A DNA stretch of 64,000 bases from Mytilus galloprovincialis (GCF_965363235.1 NC_134845.1:21702524-21766523), one strand, 5' to 3'; shown: positions 10,320 through 24,092, numbered from the stretch's first letter. Program-made: numbers and translations. Notes: a model not told the origin generated them from the sequence alone.

Positions 10320-12915
10320 ACCGGTTTACATATAATTACCATGCTAAGTCCTCGTGATCCCTAACGATCTCTGTTAAAATTGAAAGTACAGGTAAAACGA
10401 TATCTTCTGAGAATGTATCACTGTTTGTCTTCATCGACAACATACAAAGCAAATGTTTCATAGCGCATACTCCTAATAAATAAAACGTCACTTCAATTTT
10501 ATTGTTAAGTATCACAATTGTTGTTATCTATATTGTATATTGATTTTTCTTTAAACATTATGTAAATCTTTTTTTTGGGTACATCGAACTGATTGTAATA
10601 CACTAAATCATATATATATACATATACACGTATATTTGTTTAATACAACATCAAAGGACAAATTGATATTATAAGGCACACTTTGTTATACAAATCTACA
10701 CCAATAACACCATACCAGTCAGGAGTCTACTTCGTCAAAATTATCTCCCCATTACGCCAGTTAATTTTCACAATCGTAGAAATGGAAGCCATTGTAGGGA
10801 TGACGCGCTACCAATTTTACTCTTTGAAACCGATAAATTTATCCACATTGCACCGTTACGATCCTTATATGTCAGTTGTATTTTAAAAGACAAATGTATC
10901 AACTAGCTAATGAGCATCAGTTAATGATCTTGTCTGCATTGATTCAATTTAAAACTATTGTCTGATCGCTTGTCAGGTGGAATTTTCGAAAATTAATAAA
11001 CATTTAAAAAAATTCTAATTAAATATTTCGTGGAAAGGCAGACTAGATTTTTTTATTGGTTGAAGACTATAAACCCTAGTTATCACACACAAAAAAAATA
11101 TAATTTTTCGAAGATATGCATTTTCATCATCCAACTTGAAAGACTGTCAAGTCCTTAGAGTAAAAAAAATAGCTATTCGAACCCACCTACTCTGTTTTTG
11201 TGATTCATTAGATAGGTATTTCACTTGACCCATATAGTACTGTGATTTTTTTATGTTATAAAGTCAACCTGTAGCTTTGATATATAAAAATAATAGAATC
11301 TGAAGCGAGACGATGTATGAAATATTCTTGATTTGTACGATATCAAGACAAAATATTCAACTCAAACACGCCCTAACATAAAAAGGTGCACTCGATTTTC
11401 CTCTTTCGATACTATTGTTACTCATTTTTTGGAATTTTTTCTTGAGTCACATAATGGAAGGACAGACACGAAAATTACTGAACTGATAGATTGATATGTT
11501 TTCCGTCCGTGGTAAATTGTTTTTTTAAATCGGAGGTTATGCATTTTTTTCATCCAACTTGAAAGATACCCATGTCTTCGACTTGATATTTAATTGTTCT
11601 ACTTAACTATGTACTAGATAAATGGAAAACTTATGCAAATGGTGTTTTTGAAATAAAACACTTCGTAATTGAGAAGAAAATTGTAATTTTGTTTGTTTCT
11701 ATTAACTTTTATTTTTTTGTTACTATAGTAAACATTACAGTATACATTTATCGCCTTCTCTAACAAAGAGCTTCGATTCTTTTGTTCTATTTCAACCGGG
11801 TTTCTGACTGATACGTTTTCAGAGATACATTGTACTTATTATGATTCATTATTTTAATTCAGATAAAATACTGCAAAAATAATTACATACATACTTATTT
11901 GAAATGGACTTAAAGAAAAAAAAAAAATATCCTGCAAAATTCTGAAAATCCCTTTCAGAAATATTGATGGTATAGCTACTATTATTTTAGAGAATGCTTG
12001 CATCTGGTATATCTTGTTGAACTTGTGAATATGGGTACTTTTACAACTAGCAAGTTTGCCTTACATTTCAATATTTTTATATACATATAGGCGACTTCAA
12101 ACATTTTGCAACAATCTTCCTACCGCCAACTTCCTTTTTCTCAGCTGAAACATACCCTCTGACCTATAGTACGGTGTATATAATTCTTGATCAATACCAT
12201 TCGACTGTGCTCAGACTGTTACAGACTTCATTCAATAGTGCGTGCTCCTGACAAAAAACACTTTTCTAACAGTGTAATGATAAAAAATATTGAAATCGAC
12301 CCTTTGTACGTTCTACGATCACCACAAAGAATGTATTAATCTATATGAATAGGTCAGTGTGCAGCTGTAATGTACTTTAGGCGACGCAGTCCTAGTCACA
12401 TCTCCGTTCGTTGATTATCGAGGAGATGCGATCCCCCGGATAATTGTAATTTATCTTGACTTGTATCTTCTTAATAGATTCATGAAATGTTTACATTGTG
12501 AAAATATTTTGAAACTAATACTTCATTTAAAAGCAAAGCCTCCCTAACGATTTAAAGTAACTAGTAATAATTTTGATTCATAATTAAGGTGTACTTTTTA
12601 ACATACCAAACAAATACTTGTTCTTTTCATCAAAAATAAGACATAGTATAAGATGGCATGTTTTTGTCACCAACACATGATCCCTTAGGTCAGACAGGCA
12701 ATCAATAAGAACTGGTAGAACCATTTGATTTCTCAATTTTGTACTAATATTCACAGCTCCCTAAAATTAGGTAAATAGGAAAAGTTTATGATTATTCAAT
12801 GTATCTACATCAGTATGTCTTTTAGTGTTAAGTAAAAATATCTATCTATATATATATATACTTGATTAATTTAATCCAGACTACAAATTAAGTTTGATTC
12901 ATGAAGAACTTTAGC
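10320..12915. other. Gene-free stretch downstream of the B-box/armadillo gene
   Basis: AT-rich sequence with no exon-like segment found on either strand. A possible poly(A) signal for the minus-strand gene (ATTAAA, reading 12875 to 12870) lies about 41 bases past its stop. A short GC-richer patch at about 12370-12440 contains CATCTCC and GGAGATG arms but could not be assigned. Confidence 0.45.
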
Positions 12916-15900
12916 CTAAACCTCCAGAATAATATTGTTCCGAGTATAATCATCGGTGATGTTTGCATTTGCGTTGTCCAGAATGATATCCATTCTGCAT
13001 AGCTGACCAAAACATCTCATAGCCAGATATATCAACCGGAATACACACTGAATATAAAGCCTTAGACTACGATAGTAAACAATTGACATAGCGTGAGTTA
13101 TAGGCGTCAGACGCTCAACACTGAACCTGAAAACTATGTCAATGTTTAAGATGTTTAAGACAGTAACACATTTGTCTAATATAAAATCTCAGCAAAGATA
13201 CCAAGCTAATCATTTAGTACGCCAGACGTGCGTTCGCATATGTCTCATCAGTGGTGCTCGAATCAAAACCAGTCAAAATGCCATTTCAAATACGATATTG
13301 AAGTGCGTTGGAAACAAGCATTTAAAAAATAATGCAAATTCTGCTTTATCTGACTTAGGCCATCTATGCCTGTTGTATAATAAACCTCAGTGTTCGAAAT
13401 AGTTCTATATAACAAACACATCAATAAGGTAAACACAGCTATTTTGAATGTCTCATTTAATAGCCAAGAGTCAACCCAACATTTAACACATGTATCCTTA
13501 AAAAGTATAAAACAATTCTTTAAAATCATGGAAGAGGGTATAAAGGTTCCCTTTTATACTGAATACGGGTAGTTTTTTTTAAAAGGAATTCAACATGGTA
13601 TTATCCATGGGTCTCTACTAGCCAACTGTTTGGAACTACAGAAAAATACACACACAGCCAGTCAGCTAACAGAAAAGAGGGAAAGCATAAGCCCATTTTA
13701 AATTTCAATGCGCCTCAATTTCTTAACCTGATCAGTAACTATCAAACATTTGACAGCAAATGACGTATGAGACCTAACACGTAAAAAGCTATATGACCGA
13801 AACATTAAAGAATTCATCTTTTTGGTCAAGTTTGCTTAGGGAGTTTGAAGCAGTATTTCTCAATAAATTATAAATCTATCTACACATAATTAAAGAGACG
13901 ATTGTTAAAATTCACGTCAGTACCGAGGCACTAAGTTCATGATGATACCCTCAAGGACTTAACTTCCACCATAAGTGTTATTACACAGTGCAAGTAAATG
14001 AAAATTACACTTAAAAGTTACGTGCAGGAATAGAATATGTTGTTATCAACATAACCTGTTATTACATCTGAAGAATATGTTGCTAAGGTATGAACATACA
14101 AAATATAAAGAAATGAAATCGAATTTGACATTAGTAAAAATAAAGAATACTTACATGCCAGTTAAACGGTAGGAGGTTTATTAATACTCCCATTGTTGTC
14201 CTCAACGTTATTGGTTGTGTTTTTTCATTAGTGATGATTTTACAGAACAGTCCAATAGAGGCATCCTTCCACAGTACTTCATATTCATGAACTGGACGCT
14301 CTGAATCGTCTGTTGGTAAACCATGACCATCTTTTCTACAAAGGTCGAAGTAATTAGTTGGTAAATAGTCTTTTTTTTTTTATTAATTTGGATGTACTTC
14401 AAAATAGACGCTAATTCGCACTAATATTAGGTATTGTTTAACAACCTTATTTTGATTGAAAAATATCAAAATTCGTCAATTGTTGTTTAGTACCTGTAAA
14501 CACTTTATTTTTTTCATGATAACTGAAGTCAAATTCACTTACTTTTCTTTTGTCTTTTTCTGTCTACCTTTATATATCTTCGAGAAGATTGCAGTCAATC
14601 CTACAATAGTATAAGAGATAATATAAAATATTTTAACCACTGCAAACATTGAATAAACATTAAATCAAATCAAACATCACGGGTGTCATTCGGTTTAACG
14701 AGAGAAATTATCGTGAAAGAATATCTAACGGCGGTCAAGTATTGAGAGACGATCGTGAAAGTTCTAATAACGGATCGTGAAAGACAATTAATCGAGAAGA
14801 CATATGAAAGGTCAATAAATATTCTAATTTAATTAATTACACAGACAAATTATCGACAAAGTAAAACTGTCTGTCAAAATGGTTCAACATTATGATCAGT
14901 ATGTGAGAATGTCCAGTTTTTTTAAAAGTACATAACAACAAAAGGCAGATTGCTTCTCGACATTTCAAACATGATTTTTTCATAATTCGACTAGAAAAAC
15001 TACTTTTATCCGAATAAGGGCATTCTATGTGAATTATTCAAATGGTTCTCATAGTTATTTTGAATAAACATAATCTGAAACTTGGCAAATAAAGAATTAT
15101 TTACACAAAAATTTATTGTTCGGATCGTGAAAGATCACGTACCACATTTTTGAAGATCGTGAAAAGGATCGTGAAAAATCTGATACTTCGAAGATGTTCA
15201 AATTATTTTTCAATTATATCATAATTAATATTTATTATTGGTATTGAGAAAAGCTAGATAGGTCAACATCCTCAATAGGTTTAAGCATTTCAAAGTATTA
15301 TTATTTTCAGAAAATGAAATGTAAAATAGTTGGATGATTGTAGGATGAAGCTTTTTATTGTCATGTGAAGTACTCACTTATCACGAGTAAGGGGATACCC
15401 ACATTTTGTATATTGGATCCTGTAAACTACATGTCCGTCAGAAAGGATTCACCTGATCCCGAATTTGTTTCATTTTATGGATGAAGATTCATTTTGTGGT
15501 CAAGTCCGTATCGCGGATTCGTTAAGCTTTAGGATAACTGTCTGTTGTTATGATTGTAAGGTGTACATTTTCGACTTCTGCAAGGTTTCAAATAACATCT
15601 AACTCATTATCATGCATTATGTTCGTTTTATGCTGTTTAGCATTTCGGATATATACTTGTATGCTATAGCGCCAAGGTATTTCGTATATGGTGTACATAT
15701 CTGTCTGAATGTTTCATAGATGACCATGATGACTTCAATTGTATTTGATATATTGCATGATAGTAAGATGCCTATGTTCCGAATTAATTGGCCAAGCTTA
15801 ACTTTAACATTTGTCAGTTTCTAAGACACTATAAGAATCGGAACACATTTATTTGGTGTACAGCATATTTGTAGAGATCTGTATGGCATGGTATTCTGAC

Positions 15901-18900
15901 TTTGAACTCTTTTTATGAACCATTGACAATCTTAAGCGCATTTGACACTTCTAGTAAAACCCGTGATATTATAGACGTTCAACAAATATACTATCATAAG
16001 TAAAGCAGACGAGACATTACAGAATTTGCACTCTGGTATTCTATAGTTTGTAGTATATAGTTAAATCAATCCACATCTGCGTTGTATACAAAGAACTTAG
16101 AAAGTACTGTTGCACACAATGTTGGTTATCGTTCAATCTCAAATTACTCATGAAAGATGCTGCTTTGCTGTAATTTTTTGTTTGATGGATATCATTTTGG
16201 GTTAAACGTTGCATATCCGTAATATTGGCTAAATAGTGTCGGTCTGCCTGAATTGCACTTGACCAATTCTCAGAGCTGAATCTTTCACACTTATTTAGAC
16301 ACGTTTTTAGTTGCTTTTGTTTTTTTTACTTTCGAGGTAATGTGTTGAATAGAAAAAAATAATAGTTTTAATGTTCATCCTTATCAAAATAGTTACAGGC
16401 TTCAACCAGTTGCAGGTTTATCAAAAGGTAAAAGAAATACAGATTCTGATTACTAGTATTAAGTCTGGTCACGCATTATATTTCATGATCAAAATAATAC
16501 GTTGTCTGATATTTCACTATCAAATTTGATGGAAATTTAACAAATTCAAGGTTTTCATATACAAATTAATGCTTTTAAGGAAAGAACATACTTTAATTTT
16601 ACTGTACAATCAGATACACCAAAGACTAAATTTCAAATATATCATAATAAACTGAATTATGACCATTATAGGTACATAAAGCGTGTTATTTGTAATTAAT
16701 TTGATAGACATGCATTGCGCCTTTTGTGTTGTTCGGATTTGTTCTGCGTTTTGAAAATTAAGCGATTTTTTCTAAGATTCTGAACTAGAATTTACATGAA
16801 ATGTCTTTTACGATCCGTCTGTTACCAGAGCTTTCACGATCGTCTCTCAATACATGACCGCCTTTAGATATTCTTTCACGATCATTTCTCGCGTTAAACT
16901 GAATGACACCCGTGAACATACGTGACCTATAATAGATTATGAAACATTGAGTCAGTATGGTTGTGATGTTCCCGAAACAAAACAACATGATATTTAAGAT
17001 ACGACGTGCAATGAATCAACATAACTAATACATAGGTTATACCTAATGCCACATGTTTCAAATGGGATTATCTATCGTTATCGACAACAAAATGTATTAC
17101 ATTGCCAATTACAAATACCCGATACTTCAAATAGTAAATTATATTATGAAGCTTGTTTAGACTGCTATATTATTTATTGTAGCAGTAATATTTGTTTTTA
17201 ACATTTTTACTTGTTATATCCGTTTGTTTTGCTCACAAATCGTTGTCAATATAAAGGATTTTTTTTAATATGCGACTATCATACAAGTGAGAGGTTTAGC
17301 TAATTATCAAACTTGATAAAATCCAACAATTTCTACATAAGAAAATGTCTGTTCCAAGTCAGGAATATGACAGCTGTTACCCTTTTTTTTGGTGTGTTTG
17401 AGATTTTTATTTTACCAGTTCTTAGGGACTTTCCCTTTAAAATTGTCCTCTGAGTTCCGTATTTGTGTTATTTTACGTTTTATAACCAAACACTCTTTGA
17501 TGTATAGGGAGACTTTGATTTCTATACAGTCTTAAATGTGAGGGGTAGAGAAAACAACAAAGGGAGGGGGCAATGAAACAATACATATATGACAACGAGA
17601 AAAAAGCAAAATATACACACAACAGATCACCAAAAATATACAGTTTACGATTAACAATGTATCTTCGATTGAATATGAAAACACATTAAATCACACCCGA
17701 CCATTAGCACGTTTTAAAACATAGGATCTTAGTTTTCTATTGCTGTTAACATAACTATAATGGCTATCGTTTACAGGAGATTGGTGTGTGTGTTTCCTAA
17801 TGACATTGCTATATAATGGAATTTGTAATCGTATACATCAATAGCCGGTAATGTAAATATCAGTTACATATTGTAATACCTGAAATTTTATGACTATGTT
17901 CTTCCTCATGTCTTTCGTCAATGACATCATGGGATAAATTTTCTAAGGTACACATGCAGTTTTCTACACATTGGCTCTCTACTTCGTCAAACTTTGTAAC
18001 GCACAATCTGACTGTTTCAATTAAACAAGAGACTAAATGTTTGTGTTCTCTAAGTTGTATAATCATATGATCATTTCCATCTTGGAAATCTCTGAATGCT
18101 AAATCGCTGAAATTTCTAAAATAAAATGTGATTTGAAATATTTTATTTTCTACTAAATCAATGATGGTAGAGTTATAGGTATATTTCACAATATAACACC
18201 AACAAATGGTAATAAATTTATTCGATATTAAGCATTAAACCTGGTAAATTGGTTTGAACAGATGGAATCTGTTCTTAAGGTGGTATGGGTGTCTTCCTCC
18301 ATCTTGGATTGTAAAAAAACGGGAAACAAAGGTCCAGATTTTCTATCAGGTTAGCAAAATTTGATGCAGGAATGCAGATATTAAATGTGAATTTTCATTG
18401 AAAAGAACCAATTTATAAGAATACAACTTATAAATATTTTATACTTTTGCAAATATTGATTATTTTTTGTTGTTTATAAAAAAAAAATTGACATTTTAAG
18501 GGGAGGTAACTCTAAAATAGTGCATTTTCTGAAGGATTCTACATGGAATTTTCCTATTTTGAATTTTAGCCGGAAAAAACATACGGTGACCCTTTCTTTT
18601 CTTTTGATATTCTCAAAGCATTGTTTGAAAGCTATCTCTTGCTTAAGTATTTAACAATTCTATCATTTTGTTTAGTTTTTAATCCCAAAATGGTGTTTTT
18701 TCCTGTATAAACCATTCAAAATGTGTCATTTTGTCACGTCCTGTAGCTTGAAAAAATGCGCGGTGACCTATCATTTTTATTATATTTTTCAACATATATC
18801 AATAGATACTATGTTTTGGCTAAGTATGAACAAATTCTATCATTTTTATTTTAGACTCCCATACCACCTTAATTGCAACTTTAAAATATGTTTCAACTAT

Positions 18901-21900
18901 TTTTCAAGTGTTGAAAAATGTATTATATACTGTCAAATGCGTTGGTTATTATGGTTTAACAAAAAATTGCATCATTATTATGTGAATAAAACTAAATAGT
19001 TGAAGTTATTCCCAGTAATATTCCAAGTAAAAGGTTTATGCAATTTTCCGAACCTCTACTACAATTGGAAATATTGCTTCTTTGGTACTGTTGACAGTGT
19101 GGAAAATCAACTATTTGACACATATAGTTGTTAGGTAGGTCTTTCCAAATTATATTCATTGTTTTGACATATGAATCGAATGACATAGTCTATTGACCTT
19201 AGTACAGAAATTTTAACATATCACTTTTTTAATTACAAACATATCACAAGTGTCATCTATAGTCAAACCAGTCATATTTAACAAAACATGTTCGCAAAGG
19301 TAAATATGCGCATATATATTTCAAACACAGAGTTTGTTAAGCATATATTTTTTAATAACATTATATTGATACTATTAATAAAAGAGAAGGTTCCGTATTG
19401 AGACAGTTATTGCACTTTTCCTTAATAGCAAGATGTTTAGGGACCATGAATTCAAATATTGTTTTACGAGTATGTTCTTAAACAAGAAAATACACAAACT
19501 TCACTATTTCAGGGTGAATACGGATTCTCGCTGCTTTGATTGTGACACCCGTCGTGCTATCTCTGAGGTAAAAGATATTTGGTTGTTGAACATAGTGTTA
19601 ACAAATTTGTAAACCGTAATAATCTACCCTAAAAAGCAATCGTTCTTTCTCTTATAATAAGTAGTACCTTATTATTCCAATACCATTAAGGAAAAGTGGC
19701 AACCGAGCATCCTCTGGATTTCTAAGGCCAAAGTTTATAACAGTCCGTATCAACAAGCCTGTCACATCGGATATAGTTTTCACATCTAGTTTCTGGAAAA
19801 AAAAACCAATCATAACTTTAATCTTTTGTAGAAATGACTACATAAGACATTCGGAAATGGGGTGTATCTAACAATACATACATGATCATATTGTGAGAAA
19901 ATGAAACATTGATTGTCTTTAAACGTTTAGCGCGATAAGGTCTTGAGATGTTTAAATAGCAATCATAGGGAGCAATAGCGAACCTCATATATCACTTTGT
20001 GTTTGAAAAAAGTGAAAATAAATATTGACCAGTAAATACAGTTATCTTTAAAAGATAATTGGTGCCAGCATATTACTTATTCCCACCAATCTACTCCTTT
20101 CATTAGAGCTTGGATATTTCTTAAGTTTACAGCAGATACAATGTAACAGTGATACTAAGTAATCAAAGAAAAAAAAAACATCATGAAAAAATATCATAAC
20201 ATCAGCCCCCTCCCCTTAACAAAAACTGAAATCGATTTCAGAAAACGAAAAATTGAGCAACAAATTTATATGTTCAAGAAGGTCAACAGTTCTTGATCTT
20301 CTAGACACACCCGTCTGAAAGTCGATCCTCATACAGCAGCAGTATTTTCTTTTCCATTTAAAATATTGTGGGTACGGACACGTACTCACGATGGGGTGAT
20401 ATACTTACTCCAGGTGGAATAACAAGCATCACGGATGTTATATAGTCCAACACAGCAGTGTCACGTGTTTCAAAAAACATCTCAAGTATAACCTTGACAC
20501 CGTCTGTCTCATAAAATGCATCCTACAAAATAGTTCGTAGATTATACATGTGTTATATTGTTATAGTTATTAAACTGCTGATGTTATTTGTAGTACTCAT
20601 GTAGATTAACATGTAAATATTTTTTGTAATACATGTGGTTGAAGAAAATATTATATCATTATTTTTTATGTAGACCAGATATATATTCATATTTTAAATC
20701 AAACTGTCTCTGTCGTATTGAAAAGTATGATGAACTCATCTATTATCTCAAAAATCGTAAGACAAAATCAAAAACATACTTACCGATAACCGTATTTATA
20801 TTAGTTAAATTTTTGAAAATCAAATATTCAGCTTTAGATGTGAATTAGAGTAGAAAATACAAATTCTCAATGAAAACTGTATGAGACTACTGAAACAATA
20901 ACTAAAATTCAGAAATTTATGCATGTAGTGTGTACTCAATACTATCTACAATCATACCTGCATGGATTTTGAGCTGCCTTCTAGAATAGTTTTCAGTACA
21001 AACAGAATATTCTCTTTGGTATCCGTCGAACAGGTTTGTAACATTTGGATAATCTTTGGTAAGTCATGCTTATTCCTGAAAGTAAAGACAAAAAATTATA
21101 AAAATATTTATTCATAAACAATTGTATGGACACAGAAATCAGATATTTGCACTCGTTATGCAGAGCCAATACTTACTTCCTTTTTACGTCAGTTTTGGTG
21201 AAAATACATACACAAAAGGTTGCATTTTTTTTATATAATAACAGGCAGTGTTGAAAGCCAACTATTCTGTTGAAAGATCCCTGAGGGCAATGCACTCCTG
21301 ATATAGAATAGAAGAGGTATAAATCCGAGCAATGTAAGCCAAAGTAACAACATACAATACTAGTCGAGCTAATGCATAGATTTAGATAATAAAGAGTAAG
21401 GAAAATTATTTGCAGTATCGTATTTAACCCAAATATAGTCTAGTTTTCAAATGGGTCATATAATACGGTAATGGACAATGGGAGCTTTTAAACTTAATTT
21501 TTAATGCACATTTTACGATAATACATTGTATATGTTGTATGGGATTACAGAAACGAAACATTAGTATCGTATTCAAAATCAAAGGTTCATGTACCGAACA
21601 CAATATCAAATACTTACTCTTCACCAATGATATCAAACACTAGATGATTTGAATATGATGAACACTGTTTTTTGTTAACTATTGGCGGTCCACAATGTAT
21701 GCACAGGTATCTGCATTCCTGTGATAAATCTTGATTATCAAACCGTTTCCTGACAACTCCTCTACCGCGTTCCACATGCAAACGTTTTTGTCCCTCTCTC
21801 TGGTCATAAGATGTAAACTGGTGATCTCGTAAACTCGATATTTTCAAATGATGAAGTTTACATTTATCACAGAAATACTGGTTACAGTCTCTACAAAACT

Positions 21901-21961
21901 CTGTGGCAATCTCTTCAACACAAATATAGCATAATATCAGGTTTTTGTTTTCCTGAAACAT
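12916..21961 (-). CDS. B-box zinc finger / p120-catenin-type armadillo repeat protein, 7 exons, 427 aa
   Basis: Exons on the minus strand: 21618-21961, 20958-21075, 20409-20522, 19668-19792, 17880-18115, 14155-14369, 12916-13047. All junctions keep frame (1284 nt with stop). Residues 11-47 form a B-box: C11-x2-C14, C23-x2-C26, C31-x2-C34, H37/H38, H47. A second Cys-rich patch (C83, C87, C90, C100) follows. Residues about 116-427 look like armadillo helices. VENCMCTLENL (284-294) and EVLWKDASIGL to NLLPFNW (in exon 6) match the repeats 5-7 region of p120-catenin and plakophilins. No RING, coiled coil or membrane segment is visible. p120 relatives bind cadherin tails and B-boxes mediate self-association; combining the two functions here is inference. 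The start is the first ATG of the open frame. Exon 6 has an A-rich acceptor, and the last exon is the least certain. Confidence 0.8.
13219..13256 (-). ncRNA. Degenerate hammerhead-like repeat copy
   Basis: Read on the minus strand this carries GCACCA, an intact CTGATGA core, GAACGCACGTC and TGGCGT, in the same order as the motif at 35-78. Stem II (GAC-ATAT-GC) no longer pairs and one stem I pair is lost. It lies in the last intron of the B-box/armadillo gene and is probably inactive. Confidence 0.6.
14678..16914. mobile_element. 2.2-kb non-autonomous DNA transposon with ~115-bp inverted ends
   Basis: The left end CACGGGTGTCATTCGGTTTA (14678 onward) is mirrored at 16914 reading inward, CACGGGTGTCATTCAGTTTA. 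The inverted match continues about 115 bp at roughly 90 percent identity. A 5-bp direct repeat AACAT flanks it (14673-14677 and 16915-16919), fitting a target-site duplication. The motif ATCGTGAAAG recurs in both ends and inside (near 15121-15180). No transposase frame is visible. The 5-bp duplication with CAC/GTG termini is compatible with Transib-like elements, but this is not established. It lies in the intron between exons 5 and 6 of the B-box/armadillo gene. Confidence 0.85.
17265..17480 (+). repeat. Dispersed repeat (AGTCAGGAATATGACAG family)
   Basis: Contains TGCGACTATCATACAAGTGA, AAGTCAGGAATATGACAGC, a GACTTTCC block and CCTCTGAGTTCCGTATTTGT. The same sequence runs in opposite orientation at 61612-61760 and 63780-64000. 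A short piece with TCAGGAATATGACAG is at 31250-31290. Its class is unknown. Confidence 0.65.
18279..18868. mobile_element. 590-bp MITE flanked by TTAA
   Basis: The terminal inverted repeats read GGTGGTATGGGTGTCT (left) and GGTGGTATGGGAGTCT (right, inward). TTAA flanks both sides (18275-18278, 18869-18872). TTAA duplications are made by piggyBac and Kolobok-type transposases, so a non-autonomous member of such a group is likely. No coding capacity is seen. It lies in the intron between exons 4 and 5 of the B-box/armadillo gene. Confidence 0.85.
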
Positions 21962-22446
21962 TGTCACGTTTTTCCTTATGCAACTATGGATGCCTATTGT
22001 AATGAATGTTTAAATGTTGTGTATATGTTAGTGTGTATATTATTGCATGAATAATTCGCAATGGTCATCTCAATAACACATGTGGCGTAGATTGTTGACA
22101 TACTTCATATTTAGAACGCAATGATAATTTTAAAATACCTGAGAGTTGAAGGTCATATACAGGTAATTGACACGGGTTTCAAAACATCAATAATATTATG
22201 GATGGAAGAGAGTTTATTGTGCATATACATTTAGACCGATATACTGATAATCTAAATGAATATTTTCCAATTTTTTTTTAACTTACACTAAAATGATTCA
22301 TATATCTTCGAAGGGGATTTCTTTAACCTGTTTTAATTACATAAAAATATTTTAACACTAAATTTGAACAACAAAGTAAGACTTCAAAGTTTATAAAACA
22401 CTGACATTATAAAAACTCATCAAAGATACAATGCGTATGATTTTAT

Positions 22447-22486
22447 ACGCCAGAGGCGCGTTTCCCCCTAGTCACACTAATGGCGC
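22447..22486 (-). ncRNA. Hammerhead-like repeat relic, stem I preserved
   Basis: On the minus strand GCGCCA and TGGCGT still pair over six positions, and GAAACGCGCC survives. The CTGATGA core has become TTAGTGTGA-like sequence. It is a decayed copy of the family seen at 35-78. Confidence 0.5.
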
Positions 22487-24000
22487 TAGAATCAAAACAG
22501 TTATTGATTGTTAATGTCGACACAAAAGAGCTGCCTGTTGGGCTTAACCAGTGACATAGAAATTCGACAAAAATACCAAACGTAAATATTTATTTACGCC
22601 AGTGTATGAACTTTTCACACAAAAGTTGACATTGGTTATCATGAAAACCAAGAATTCTTTAACAGCTAGTCAAACAGTAAGAGTATTTTTTTTTCTTTTT
22701 TTATTTCGGATGATTTTGTTAACTAGTAACGACTTATTTTGAAGTTAAGGTTAATGGTCACTCGACAAAGAAAAAAACCCAACACTATTGTCTTTGTTCA
22801 CTCGCAAGTATGTGCGCGCGATATCAGAATATACGAAAGGTTTAGAAATACTAAAGCACATAACATTGTAAATGATGGCTACAGTAGTTTACAGATTTTC
22901 AAATTTCGTTACTCGATTAGGGAAATTAAGGTTACAAATAGTTATAAAAGGTACCAGGCTTATAATTTGATACAAAAACCGAGAGCATCGTATGAACTCC
23001 AATAAAGAGCTACACAAACTGTTACCGGCTCTTATTTCTTTCAATTTTCTTTATCATTTTGAATATCTGTATCCCTTCTTGTTCTTTTTGTTCACACGTA
23101 AACTACATGGACGTCTCCTATTCCATTCCAGATTATCTGTATCTATGTAACAGAAAACAACGATCAATCAATCGGCTTAGGAAATTTCTGCCTTCTATAA
23201 AACCGTTCGTATATTTTGATCAGCTATAATTATATGTGCATTATCAAGAACAACTGAAAACAAATTTTTCCTCCCTCAGCGCACCTCATACATCTTTCTT
23301 CAATTCTGATGGAAAGTGTTATAGTAAAAAATATGTAATACCTAGTCCTGATAATGATATCATTTTTACTGGCTGTTAATTTGCATGTAAAAGATAGACG
23401 AAATATATCAAATGGACATTCAAGTTATAAGTCAAAAATATACTGACAATGTCATGGTACAAAAGAAAAAGACCAAAAGATATACAACAGTATAAAATAT
23501 AACAGATCCTGCTCTACATGTGGTACCCGTAGTGCTGCTCATGTTAGTACAAACCAGGTGATGAGTCTTATTCAGTAGGTTACATCCGGAGAAAAGAGGA
23601 CGGATTGTGGTGACAGTCGGAACACATATGTCTTCTATGTCTTCGAAGCAGGAAACGCTTTCCTTCACGAAGCACCCGGTCTTGCTCCTTTAAAAGCTTA
23701 TGCGAATTCATGCGCTCTGTGTTTACCTTGATTTTATGTTTTAATTGATTTATTAGAATTGTACATCGTAAACTACTGTTTCCTCCTCTAATATAATACA
23801 AAATTACAAGTACATTCGTCTTTTCTGTGGTCTTGCATATCGAAGGTGCATTATTTCATTTTAAGTCTATGGCAGACCGTTTTACTTTTTATTCTAATTT
23901 CAAGATATCTCATATCATATATAAGATATATCATTTAAAATATTTGATATATTGTAGAAGATATCTTATATAATTTATACGATATTTCATATAGAGTATA

Positions 24001-24092
24001 ATGTATCTCATATAGTTTATAATATATCTCATATATTTTATAATATATCTCATATATTTTCTAATATATCTCATATATTTTATAAGATATCT
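24001..24092. repeat. 21-bp AT-rich tandem array
   Basis: Repeated units of AATATATCTCATATATTTTA type, about 21 bp apart, lie within a wider region (23900-24170) rich in ATATCT and AGATAT that can fold back on itself. No gene is supported here. Confidence 0.7.

Noticed and set aside
14208-14402. 64-codon minus-strand frame over exon 6 of the B-box/armadillo gene
   Set aside because: It is in the wrong frame; the neighbouring frame gives the armadillo-like sequence and matches the phases of adjoining exons.
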